Counted from the first letter of the stretch, positions 7,457-14,281 are shown. The stretch: 24,147 bases of DNA from CANHEE01 sp043777755 (GCA_043777755.1 JAYWHK010000189.1:1-24147); one strand, 5' to 3'. Translations and numbers: made by a program. Notes: generated from the sequence alone by a model not told the origin.

Positions 7457-7897
7457 ATGACAATTAGAAATTTTCGATTTTTTACAATGCTTTCTCTCTT
7501 TTTAGTGGCATCTCTTACCACTAAAGCGCAGATTTTGATGGATTCTACTTTGCTCAAAACGGCAATTACAACTAAAGATTGTATCGAAACACCTAAAAAA
7601 TTCATCGGAAAAGACGTTGTTTTGAAATGCACTATAATTGGTTCTTCTGAGATAACCATGGATAAAACGCAACTGGTCTATGTTTTGGAAGCGGACGAGC
7701 GTTTTCCTGACAATCGAGTTTCTATTTTGATAACTGAAACCGATGCAGATAAGATGAATTTTAGCCGTTACAAATACCACAACCGAAAAGCAATCATCAA
7801 AGGGAAATTGGTGAAAAATAAAAAATTTAAAGATGGTTTTGGCAATCCAAGATATACGATAAGTGTAAGTGATTTAGACCAAATAACCTTGTATTAG
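7457..7897 (+). CDS. Small exported protein, possibly OB-fold-like, function unknown
   Basis: This 146-residue protein starts MTIRNFRFFTMLSLFLVASL and has a signal peptide that should be cut after TTKAQ, at about residue 23 to 25. There is no lipobox. The mature part has alternating strands such as VVLKCTIIGSS, QLVYVLEADE, VSILITE and KAIIKGKLVKNKKF, ending YTISVSDLDQITLY. This reads like a small beta-barrel of the kind used by OB-fold nucleic-acid or ligand-binding proteins, but I cannot assign a family. It is a single gene between two terminators, so it is transcribed alone. Confidence 0.75.
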   Translation: MTIRNFRFFTMLSLFLVASLTTKAQILMDSTLLKTAITTKDCIETPKKFIGKDVVLKCTIIGSSEITMDKTQLVYVLEADERFPDNRVSILITETDADKMNFSRYKYHNRKAIIKGKLVKNKKFKDGFGNPRYTISVSDLDQITLY

Positions 7898-7911
7898 AAA
7901 CCTATCCTAAA

Positions 7912-7937
7912 TCCTTTCCCAAGGAAAGGACTTTTTT
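7912..7937 (+). terminator. Terminator after the small exported protein gene
   Basis: TCCTTTCC (7912-7919) pairs with GGAAAGGA (7923-7930) around CAA, followed by CTTTTTT. Confidence 0.85.
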
Positions 7938-8000
7938 GATTCTGCATTCACAACAGTTTAATTTTATTAAATACTTAGACTACTGCAAATTTGAAGGTAT

Positions 8001-8495
8001 ATGAAAAAAATAGGATTAATGTCTGACACACACAGTCATTTAGACCCCAAAATTTTTGATTATTTCAAAAATGTTGATGAAATTTGGCACGCTGGCGATA
8101 TTGGTAAAATAGATTTGGCAACACAATTGACTGATTTTAAGCCATTTAGAGCTGTTTATGGCAATATTGACGAAAATACTGCCGTAGAACACAAATATCC
8201 TTTGGACTTACATTTTGAGTGCGAAGGACTTTCCGTTTATATGACGCACATCGGTGGCTATCCAGGTAAATACAGTTTGCGGGCAAAAAAAATAATCGAA
8301 AACAAACGCCCGAACTTGTTTATCACAGGACATTCTCACATTTTGAAAATCATGCGTGACCCAAAATTCGACCTTGTTCACATCAATCCAGGTGCTTGCG
8401 GTGTAGAAGGTTGGCACAAGGTAAAAACCATTGTTCGTTTTTCAATCATCGAAGGAAAAATTCACGATGTGGAGATTATCGAAATGGATAAATAA
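8001..8495 (+). CDS. YfcE/MJ0936-type metallophosphodiesterase
   Basis: This 164-residue protein has the full set of calcineurin-like metal ligands. These are SDTH (Asp9, His11), AGD (Asp33), GNID (Asn55), THIGG (His83) and TGHSH (His111, His113). Length and motif spacing fit the YfcE/MJ0936 family of small manganese-dependent phosphodiesterases that act on artificial diesters in vitro; the natural substrate is usually unknown. It is cytoplasmic, with no signal peptide. It stands alone and converges on the glycosyltransferase, with 30 bases between the two stops and no clear terminator. Confidence 0.92.
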   Translation: MKKIGLMSDTHSHLDPKIFDYFKNVDEIWHAGDIGKIDLATQLTDFKPFRAVYGNIDENTAVEHKYPLDLHFECEGLSVYMTHIGGYPGKYSLRAKKIIENKRPNLFITGHSHILKIMRDPKFDLVHINPGACGVEGWHKVKTIVRFSIIEGKIHDVEIIEMDK

Positions 8496-8525
8496 GCGTG
8501 TAGAAAAATTTAGTAGCTCAATTAC

Positions 8526-9419
8526 TTAAATAAACGACTGATGCAAATACATCAACTTATAAGCATCGTATAATTTTAAATTTCTAATGTTTCCTTTGCA
8601 AAAAGCATTGCGAAATAATTTTCCAAAAAACCAATAACTTATTGATAATAAAGGGGTTAGTTTTATTTTTTTTAATAAAAAATAAAATTTTAAGATTTTT
8701 ACTTCTGCTATAAAGCCATTTTCATTATTGAGTTTTTGAGAGATTTTTGCCAAATTTTCTAAGCCTTTTTCTGTTTTTTCAATAAAAATTTCGTTGCTGT
8801 CCAAAACATCATTCATTACAGGATTGTCCAAATGAACGATGGCGATGTTATTTTTTTTTAATTCGTAGCCTAAAAGAGTATCTTCATGCCCATATTGCGT
8901 AAGCGATTCATCAAATTTTATTTTCTCTAAAATTTCCTTTTTTATTAAAAAATTATTGGTCATAAAAGTCAAATTACCTTGTGTACTTCTCGCTGTTCGG
9001 CTTTCTTTAGCGTGTGAATAATACCAGCGCAATTGCTGTGTTTTCTCAGGTGCTGTAGTAGGATAGTCATTTCCTCCACACAATACAAATGTTTGATTAT
9101 CAGTAATATAGCTAATATATTTTTTTAAAAAATCGCTTCTAATAATGCTACTGTCACAATCCAAAAATAGTAAATATTCCTCTTTTGCAATGCTCAAAAA
9201 ACGGTTGCGAATCGCAGCACGTCCAATATTTTTTTCTAAAAAAATAAAATCATCAACTTCCGTCTGTAACACTTGATTTTTTTTACAAAAATGCACATTT
9301 GAACCATCATCAATCAATATCAATTGAATGGATTGTCGGAGCTGTTGTCGTTGTTGATTCAAGGCTCGAACCAAATCCGCAACAGCAAGGTTATATATAG
9401 GAATACAAATTGAGAGCAT
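8526..9419 (-). CDS. Family 2 glycosyltransferase
   Basis: This 297-residue protein has a GT-A fold start (MLSICIPIYNL), the nucleotide-binding LILIDDGS at 34-40, the NIGRAAIRNRFLSIA helix at 64-78 and the DxD-like metal site LDCDS at 86-90 (Asp87, Asp89). GHEDTLLGYEL at 178-188 carries the ED pair that often serves as the catalytic base in this family. It should transfer a sugar from a nucleotide sugar to a cell-surface glycan, lipid or protein; donor and acceptor cannot be read. The C-terminus (about 235-297) is basic with one hydrophobic stretch and may touch the membrane. It lies downstream of sbcD on the same strand, with a heptad repeat between them. Confidence 0.9.
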   Translation of the reverse strand: MLSICIPIYNLAVADLVRALNQQRQQLRQSIQLILIDDGSNVHFCKKNQVLQTEVDDFIFLEKNIGRAAIRNRFLSIAKEEYLLFLDCDSSIIRSDFLKKYISYITDNQTFVLCGGNDYPTTAPEKTQQLRWYYSHAKESRTARSTQGNLTFMTNNFLIKKEILEKIKFDESLTQYGHEDTLLGYELKKNNIAIVHLDNPVMNDVLDSNEIFIEKTEKGLENLAKISQKLNNENGFIAEVKILKFYFLLKKIKLTPLLSISYWFFGKLFRNAFCKGNIRNLKLYDAYKLMYLHQSFI

Positions 9420-9424
9420 TTTTT

Positions 9425-9459
9425 ACAACGAATAGTGAACAGAGAACAACGAACAATAA
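9425..9459. repeat. Heptad repeat between sbcD and the glycosyltransferase
   Basis: Five consecutive 7-base units read on the plus strand: ACAACGA, ATAGTGA, ACAGAGA, ACAACGA, ACAATAA. The run ends five bases before the start codon of the minus-strand glycosyltransferase, in its leader. Units overlap in sequence with those at 2831-2858 and 4341-4375. Confidence 0.65.
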
Positions 9460-9497
9460 GGTATGTGGTGAGTAATAACTTAATCAACCCAATAAAC

Positions 9498-10718
9498 TCA
9501 ATCAACCAACCTATACATTTCGTACAACTCCTTGAAAGTATCGGTCAGCGCAGCGTGTTCTTCTGCGGGAACACTTTGTAAGCGTTGTTGAAACACCTCC
9601 ATTTCAGACAATTCTTTGAGGTCTTTTGCCAAAAAATGTGTAGCGAATGAAGTTTGATTTTTGTAAACAGTCCTGAATTTTAGAATTTCCAAGTGCATAG
9701 ATTTACAAAATTCTTGCATTTCTTGTTCCAAATTTGGCGCAATTGTTTCACTTTCTACGATGATTTCTACCCAAGATTTTAACTTAAAATCTGTTTCGAG
9801 TTGCAGTTTTAACTTGGCATCTAAATTTGTTAATTTCTCTTTTATAGCATCAATTTCACCTTTGAAAGTGATTAGTTTGCGGAAAGAAGGAACATCAATT
9901 TCTGTTATTTTTTCAATTTTTTTACCTTGAAAATCAATAATTGTAACGCTTTTTCTGTCTTGATTTTCGCTAAAACTCAACGGAATCAAAGAACCAGAAT
10001 ATCGTATATGTTCTTGATTTTCAATGGTTTGCGCACGGTGAATATGTCCCAATGCTACATAGTCAAACACTTTTGGAAACTGCTCACCACTGATATTTTC
10101 CATATTGCCAAGGTAGATATTGTCCTGCTTTTCGGAAGCCTGAGAGCCTTTTGCAAAAAGATGTCCCGTGGCGATGACAGGCACTTTTTTGTAGTTTTTA
10201 CACAAGTCCGCAACATCGTGGTAATGCTGATAAATGCCTTTTTTGAGTTGTTCCGCTTTATCGTAACCACTTTCAAAAGCGACAGCACTTTTCAAATCCC
10301 TATCTCGTAAAAAAGGCACAGCCGCAATGACTGCTTGCAATTCATTTTTAGCATTTTTTATTTCAATGATTTCATCTTGTAAATTATCGCTTGCAGCACT
10401 GACGACCTTGATATTGAGCGATTCGAGCAAATCCCTTGGGGCATCTAACATCGAAGGAGAATCGTGATTTCCACCAATAATGACTGTATTTTTACAGTTT
10501 GTAGCCAATAATTGCGTCAAAAAAGAATAATACATTCGGCGAGCATAGTTCGGAGGACTGCCAATATCGAAGACATCGCCAGCAATAATCAGCACATCAA
10601 TCGCTTCATTTTTGATAAGGTCTAACAACCAATCCAACGCCAATTGATGTTCTTCGTTTCGGTCAAAATGGATAAAACTTTGTCCTAAATGCCAATCGGC
10701 AGTGTGGAGTATTTTCAT
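9498..10718 (-). CDS. sbcD: Exonuclease SbcCD, nuclease subunit D
   Basis: This 406-residue protein is an Mre11/SbcD-type nuclease. Phosphoesterase motifs are TADWHLG (Asp8, His10), AGDVFD (Asp48), GGNHDSP (Asn84, His85), TGHLF and ALGHIHRAQ. The C-terminal part (about 280-400) is the capping and SbcC-binding region. With SbcC it cleaves hairpins and processes double-strand breaks at replication forks. Length is normal. The partner gene sbcC usually lies next to sbcD but is not in the window; the neighbour downstream is a glycosyltransferase and the upstream region is broken genes. Confidence 0.95.
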   Translation of the reverse strand: MKILHTADWHLGQSFIHFDRNEEHQLALDWLLDLIKNEAIDVLIIAGDVFDIGSPPNYARRMYYSFLTQLLATNCKNTVIIGGNHDSPSMLDAPRDLLESLNIKVVSAASDNLQDEIIEIKNAKNELQAVIAAVPFLRDRDLKSAVAFESGYDKAEQLKKGIYQHYHDVADLCKNYKKVPVIATGHLFAKGSQASEKQDNIYLGNMENISGEQFPKVFDYVALGHIHRAQTIENQEHIRYSGSLIPLSFSENQDRKSVTIIDFQGKKIEKITEIDVPSFRKLITFKGEIDAIKEKLTNLDAKLKLQLETDFKLKSWVEIIVESETIAPNLEQEMQEFCKSMHLEILKFRTVYKNQTSFATHFLAKDLKELSEMEVFQQRLQSVPAEEHAALTDTFKELYEMYRLVD

Positions 10719-10888
10719 AAAATAGCTAAAAATTTATGACAAAGTTAAAGCAAAGTTTTGGAAAAATTAAATTTTAACTTAATTTTCAGAAAAATTATGT
10801 TAATCGCAATTATATATACACGAATGATACATTTATTTTGCAGTATATTAATTTTATCCATTTTTTATCACAAAAATAATCCTTCGTA
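10719..10888. other. Intergenic region upstream of sbcD
   Basis: AT-rich, no gene seen. A -7-like TAACTTTG on the minus strand (10740-10747) could serve sbcD, but no TTG lies at the right distance. Confidence 0.35.
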
Positions 10889-11052
10889 ATGAAAAGAACA
10901 CATCTAATCTCTTACATTTTCGCCTTTTTTACTTTATTTTCTTTTTCAACCAAGCACAAGGCACAGCTGATGTCGTAGAGGAGTTGCTACTTTCGACTTA
11001 AAGTCCGAACTGTGAATACGACGATTTCTTTTCATCTTTCACAATAGTTTAA
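10889..11052 (+). pseudogene. Remnant of a secreted protein (N-terminus only)
   Basis: The ATG at 10889 opens a signal peptide (MKRTHLISYIFAFFTLF). After the T-rich stretch at about 10936-10946 the sensible reading moves one frame: FNQAQGTADVVEELLLST, then a TAA stop, then SPNCEYDDFFSSFT, ending at a stop at 11050-11052. AQG looks like a signal peptidase site. The pattern V-E-x-L-L-x-S-x-SPC/N-C ... F-x-x-x-T resembles the start of large Bacteroidota surface proteins that carry a T9SS type B C-terminus. One base lost in the T tract and one nonsense change explain the damage. Everything beyond about 50 codons is missing. The opposite-strand neighbour is also truncated. Confidence 0.6.
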
Positions 11053-11090
11053 CTAACTTAATAGCGTATTTTTTTACACTTTATTTTTAG

Positions 11091-11315
11091 TCATTTTACT
11101 GTCCAGTTTTGGGGCGCATTATAGTATTCCACTTCGACATTTTTTGAAGTCAAAAATGCTTCAAAATATTTCATCGAAGCACGATGAAACGCCAATTTTT
11201 GTTTGTGGAAATTGTATTGCTTAAAAAAAAGAAATTCTTCCACCAAATAACATTTGCAATCGTAATTACGGTCTTGAAAAAGTTGATGCGGAAAAAGGAG
11301 TTGTACTTTACTCAT
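11091..11315 (-). pseudogene. N-terminal fragment of a photolyase/cryptochrome-related (DPRP) protein
   Basis: The 74 residues read LLFPHQLFQD, CYLVEEFLFFKQYNFHKQKL and AFHRASMKYFEAFL, which are the conserved N-terminus of the deoxyribodipyrimidine photolyase-related family, as I know it from Bacteroidota. Full-length members have about 490-510 residues and bind FAD in the missing C-terminal part. The reading stops after YYNAPQNWTVK, and no continuation is present in any frame down to 10889. It is therefore a dead fragment. The start at 11313-11315 and the first 60 residues are undamaged, suggesting a recent event. Confidence 0.75.
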
Positions 11316-11365
11316 AGATACGGATTAGTTTTGCAAATAAACAAAGTACAACCCAAAATGTTTTT

Positions 11366-11400
11366 TTGAAAAATATTTTCGAGTAAAAACTGTACCTTTG
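11366..11400 (+). promoter_or_regulatory. Promoter of the YpdA-like gene, probably leaderless
   Basis: TACCTTTG at 11393-11400 matches the -7 element; TTG at 11366-11368 is the nearest -33 element with a longer than usual 24-base spacer. The ATG is at 11405-11407, only four bases after the -7 box, so transcription would begin at or within a few bases of the start codon. Confidence 0.6.
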
Positions 11401-11404
11401 CTCT

Positions 11405-12409
11405 ATGAATACAAATTTTCAATACGACATCATCATTATCGGAGCTGGACCGATTGGCTTGGCTTGTGGCTTGGAAGCCAAACAAAATGGGCTTTCTTAT
11501 TTGATTCTGGAAAAAGGTGCGTTGGTCAATTCTTTGTACAATTATCCTGCTAACATGACCTTTTTTTCGACTTCTGACAAGTTGGAAATTGGGAACATTC
11601 CTTTTGTCTCCAACAATGCAAAACCAACACGTAGCGAAGCCTTAGAGTATTATCGGAGAGTGGCGCAGTCGCATGATTTGAACATTCGTCTTTTTGAAAG
11701 TGTCGTAGAATTAGAAGAAGACCAAAACAATATTTTTTGTATAAAAACCTCTAAATCAATGACTTATTTTGCAAAAAATATTGTTATTGCCACTGGGTTT
11801 TATGACATTCCTTATAAAATGAATGTTGTCGGAGAGGATTTAGCAAAAGTAACACACTATTATAAAGAGCCTCATTTTTATTACAAACAGAATATTGTCA
11901 TCGTCGGTGCAAACAATTCAGCGGCCGATGCAGCACTCGAAACCTACCGAAAAGGCGCAAATGTAAGCATGGTGATTCGTGGTGAAGAAGTCGGGCAACG
12001 GGTCAAATATTGGGCAAGACCTGACATCGTGAACCGCATCAAAGAAGGTAGTATCAAGGCTTTTTTCAACTCGACGATTGCCGAAATTAGAGAAAATGAA
12101 TTGGATATTTTAACACCAAACGGCATCGCAACGATTCCGAATGATTATGTAATTGCGATGACTGGTTACCAACCAAATTTTGATTTTTTAGAAAAAATGG
12201 GCATCGCTCTAAGCAAAGATGATAAAAAACATCCTACGTATAACCCTGATACACAGGAAAGTAGCCGCAAAGGAATTTACCTCGCTGGCGTAATTTGTGG
12301 TGGAATGGATACGCATTTGTGGTTCATCGAAAATTCAAGGATTCATGCGGAGATGATTGTGAGGAATGTTATTTCACAATTTTCTATAGCGCAGACAAAG
12401 GCAATATAG
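11405..12409 (+). CDS. ypdA: YpdA-family flavoprotein (putative bacillithiol disulfide reductase)
   Basis: This 334-residue protein has the two-dinucleotide fold of the thioredoxin reductase superfamily. The FAD site is GAGPIGLACGLE at 13-24, then LILEKGALVNSLYNYP, NMTFFSTSDKLEIG and ATGFYDIP; the NADPH site is VGANNSAADAALE at 167-179. The C-terminal FAD part has YLAGVICGGMDTH at 292-304. These segments are typical of YpdA, which reduces bacillithiol disulfide with NADPH in the cytoplasm. No CxxC motif is present. The Staphylococcus aureus enzyme has a cysteine in the glycine-rich loop (GGGPCG); here that residue is Ile17. It is transcribed alone from a start-codon-proximal promoter and converges on the S1-like gene. 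Confidence 0.88.
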   Translation: MNTNFQYDIIIIGAGPIGLACGLEAKQNGLSYLILEKGALVNSLYNYPANMTFFSTSDKLEIGNIPFVSNNAKPTRSEALEYYRRVAQSHDLNIRLFESVVELEEDQNNIFCIKTSKSMTYFAKNIVIATGFYDIPYKMNVVGEDLAKVTHYYKEPHFYYKQNIVIVGANNSAADAALETYRKGANVSMVIRGEEVGQRVKYWARPDIVNRIKEGSIKAFFNSTIAEIRENELDILTPNGIATIPNDYVIAMTGYQPNFDFLEKMGIALSKDDKKHPTYNPDTQESSRKGIYLAGVICGGMDTHLWFIENSRIHAEMIVRNVISQFSIAQTKAI

Positions 12410-12441
12410 AAAGTCAAACGTTCCCAGACAACTCCATTAAT

Positions 12442-13323
12442 TTATATCGTTATTAACTTGAGTTGAATTTTTTTCTGCTTGTTACTTATTCCAAGCACTT
12501 GACAGGTTATTTTTTCATTGTCTGTAAAATTTGCTACAATTTTTTTAATAATGTTCTTATTATTTGGATAAGTTATCTTTGTTAAAGATAAAATTGCAGG
12601 ATAAAGATTATCAACAAAATATTCGTTCTTATTGTTTGGCAATTTTCGGACTGTTACCTCAACTATTGTATTGATATATTTGTCGAATTTGCCTGTTAAA
12701 AAACCTAAATCTTTTGTATCCTTTCCAAAGATTAATTTTTGGTCTATGCTGTAGCCGTAAAAATAGGCTGTTATTATATCACCTTCTTTGATACTTTCAT
12801 ACTCGTCTGCGTGAGCAAATGTTGATTTATGAGCCAAACCAACGAATGATCCATACTGCCAATTGAGGTCAAAACCCGCTTCTAAAAAAAAACCATAGCT
12901 TGCCTTTTGCATTACGATACACTCATAAGACCGACCAACCTCTAAGTCATTTTTTTGAAAATAATGCTTCTGTCCATCAACTGTTATCTGAAATGGTTGA
13001 GTTTCTATTATGCTACGAATGTTTCCAAAAAATTTATGCCCAATTAAGTACGGGGCAGCAGTATGCCAGTACAATTTGTTTTGATAATTCCAAGGCATAT
13101 ATGAAAAAGAAATAAAGCCAAAAAGCCCTCCTATTTTTATTAGAAAACCCTTTGATTTTAGCCCTTGTATTGTAAATGGAATTGCTTTGTCGTTTGTTTT
13201 TACCTCTTTTAAGTTCTCAATAAGTTGGTTTAAATAATCTTTATTTAAAGATTCAATTGGTATTTCTATTGGAGTTTCAACTTGTTTTTTTTGTACAAAA
13301 ATATTTTTTAAAATTTCAAACAT
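12442..13323 (-). CDS. S1-like RNA-binding domain protein, function unknown
   Basis: This 293-residue protein has no signal peptide or membrane segment. Residues about 126-200 read like an S1/OB-fold unit: DLEVGRSYECIVMQKASYGF, a loop, then GSFVGLAHKS and IKEGDIITAYFYGY. Weaker similar units seem to flank it, at about 46-105 (GFLIKIGGLFGFIS) and 218-292 (NTIVEVTVRKL ... KITCQVLGIS). Each has the short G-x-x-x/V-x-V-x pattern of an S1 strand pair. It may bind RNA or ribosomes, but this is fold-level inference. The gene stands alone on the minus strand, 32 bases from the end of ypdA, and no good promoter is seen upstream. Confidence 0.75.
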   Translation of the reverse strand: MFEILKNIFVQKKQVETPIEIPIESLNKDYLNQLIENLKEVKTNDKAIPFTIQGLKSKGFLIKIGGLFGFISFSYMPWNYQNKLYWHTAAPYLIGHKFFGNIRSIIETQPFQITVDGQKHYFQKNDLEVGRSYECIVMQKASYGFFLEAGFDLNWQYGSFVGLAHKSTFAHADEYESIKEGDIITAYFYGYSIDQKLIFGKDTKDLGFLTGKFDKYINTIVEVTVRKLPNNKNEYFVDNLYPAILSLTKITYPNNKNIIKKIVANFTDNEKITCQVLGISNKQKKIQLKLITI

Positions 13324-13372
13324 TTATTTATTTTTATATTTCATGGTTAAAAAGTTTTTAAATTTGGTCACT

Positions 13373-13407
13373 CTAAGTAGGCTTATAGAAATAAACGTGG
13401 TTATTTT
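13373..13407 (-). repeat. Interspersed repeat, copy 2 (inverted relative to 66-100)
   Basis: Inverted copy of the sequence at 66-100: 24 bases exact (13384-13407) and about 32 of 35 overall. It lies between the S1-like gene and the first small minus-strand gene, beside a hairpin terminator. Confidence 0.7.
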
Positions 13408-13428
13408 AGCCCAATTACTTATGATACC

Positions 13429-13463
13429 AAAAAAGCTACTTTGCAGGGCGAAGCAGCTTTTTT
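13429..13463 (-). terminator. Hairpin terminator, copy 1
   Basis: AAAAAAGCT and AGCTTTTTT form the outer stem, with CTT/AAG and GC/GC inside and two mismatches, around a three-base loop. It lies 15 bases past the stop of the 87-residue gene on the minus strand. It is 33 of 35 identical to 14197-14231. Confidence 0.8.
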
Positions 13464-13478
13464 CAAATGTGGAATACC

Positions 13479-13742
13479 CTAAGCCACCTGAAGTGACACA
13501 GAAGCGTATTTAGACTTGACTCGTTGGGCAAGTGCAATCACTTCGTCTAAAGAATTAGAATCAAATTCACCAGCCTGCGCTAATTCCTTTATCGCACTAA
13601 TTCCATGTTTTATATTGAAATCAAAAAAGGTTTTATATTGTTTTGGACTAAGATGAAGCATATAACCACGCATGAAAGCCAATCGTTCTCTTTCATCTAC
13701 AATAGCTAAGTATCTTTCTAAAAAAATAAGATATTTTTTCAT
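13479..13742 (-). CDS. Hypothetical protein, 87 residues
   Basis: The protein begins MKKYLIFLERYLAIVDERER and continues LAFMRGYMLHLSPKQYKTFF, then a mixed helical tail ending VKSKYASVSLQVA. It appears all-helical and has no signal peptide, zinc site or recognised motif. It is the second gene of a pair, 11 bases after the 60-residue gene, and both probably come from the promoter at 13954-13983. The hairpin at 13429-13463 ends the transcript. I do not recognise the family. A toxin-antitoxin or phage-derived pair is possible from size and arrangement, without any motif to support it. Confidence 0.7.
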   Translation of the reverse strand: MKKYLIFLERYLAIVDERERLAFMRGYMLHLSPKQYKTFFDFNIKHGISAIKELAQAGEFDSNSLDEVIALAQRVKSKYASVSLQVA

Positions 13743-13753
13743 ATAAAATTTAT

Positions 13754-13936
13754 TTATGTTTTTAGTAGTTTTTCAATTAAAATCAACTCATCGAGTATTT
13801 CATCAACTCTTTCTTCGATTTTCTTCTGAGAACCAAAATGGTTGATTGTATCTTCTGGATATAATTCCATAATTTTGAGCTGGTCTATTAATATTTTTTT
13901 TCTATTCGCTAAATCGTTGAATCTTTTTTCAGTCAT
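13754..13936 (-). CDS. Hypothetical coiled-coil protein, 60 residues
   Basis: The sequence MTEKRFNDLANRKKILIDQL followed by KIEERVDEILDELILIEKLL near the C-terminus has heptad-spaced Leu and Ile and suggests two helices, one at about 4-22 and one at 38-58, joined by a short NHFG turn. It could be a small helical hairpin or dimeric coiled coil. There is no hydrophobic membrane segment. It has a near-perfect promoter 18 bases upstream and is followed by the 87-residue gene after 11 bases. Function unknown. Confidence 0.7.
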   Translation of the reverse strand: MTEKRFNDLANRKKILIDQLKIMELYPEDTINHFGSQKKIEERVDEILDELILIEKLLKT

Positions 13937-13953
13937 ACGCTTCTTTGTTTATG

Positions 13954-13983
13954 CAAATATATACTATATTTTTGGCATTTCAA
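13954..13983 (-). promoter_or_regulatory. Promoter of the two-gene small-protein operon
   Basis: On the minus strand TTG (13981-13983) and TATATTTG (13954-13961) are separated by exactly 19 bases. Transcription would start near 13948, giving a leader of about 12 bases to the ATG of the 60-residue gene. Confidence 0.75.
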
Positions 13984-14015
13984 AATTTTTCGTAACTATT
14001 TACCACTTTTGCAGT

Positions 14016-14115
14016 TTTTTACCACGGAGAAACGGAGAACACAGAGTTTGACAAAAAAATTAGCCTTCGGCTAATTTTTTTGCCTCCGTGACCTCTGTTT
14101 CTCCGTGGTAAAAAT
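14016..14115. repeat. Palindromic repeat element with ACCACGGAGAAAC arms
   Basis: The left arm starts TTTTTACCACGGAGAAAC (14016-14033) and continues with related GGAGAACACAGAG; the right arm (14083-14115) is its imperfect inverse. Between them is a perfect 13-bp hairpin (14053-14065 with 14069-14081, loop TTC). The ACCACGGAGA..CACGGAG motif is a kind I have seen scattered in intergenic DNA of several bacteria. No transposase gene is present, so it may be a miniature element or a REP-like sequence. Confidence 0.7.
14053..14081. terminator. Perfect hairpin inside the palindromic element
   Basis: AAAAAAATTAGCC pairs fully with GGCTAATTTTTTT around TTC. It has the form of a bidirectional terminator. 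A second small hairpin with a TTC loop follows at 14116-14134 (AAAAAATC/GATTTTTT). Confidence 0.7.
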
Positions 14116-14196
14116 AAAAAATCTTCGATTTTTTTAGACGCTAAACAGTTACAATTTTTCAATTAAAAAAATTGCCTTTGCACACTCCCTGACACC

Positions 14197-14231
14197 AAAA
14201 AAGCTACTTCGCAAGGCGAAGCAGCTTTTTT
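14197..14231 (-). terminator. Hairpin terminator, copy 2
   Basis: AAAAAAGCT-A-CTTCGC pairs with GCGAAG-C-AGCTTTTTT around AAG, with one mismatch. It lies 50 bases past the stop of the double-glycine peptide gene and differs from 13429-13463 at two of 35 positions. Confidence 0.8.
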
Positions 14232-14281
14232 AGGAACTCTCATAGTATTGTTTGATTATTTAGTAATAAAAAACAATGGCA

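Noticed and set aside
9927..10310. Plus-strand frame of 127 codons inside sbcD
   Set aside because: It is antisense to the conserved nuclease and has no recognisable features.
11184..11369. Plus-strand frame of 61 codons
   Set aside because: It is the complement of the photolyase-related fragment, whose translation is clearly conserved on the minus strand.
13842..14051. Plus-strand frame of 69 codons opposite the 60-residue gene
   Set aside because: It overlaps a gene with a near-perfect promoter on the other strand and runs into the palindromic element.
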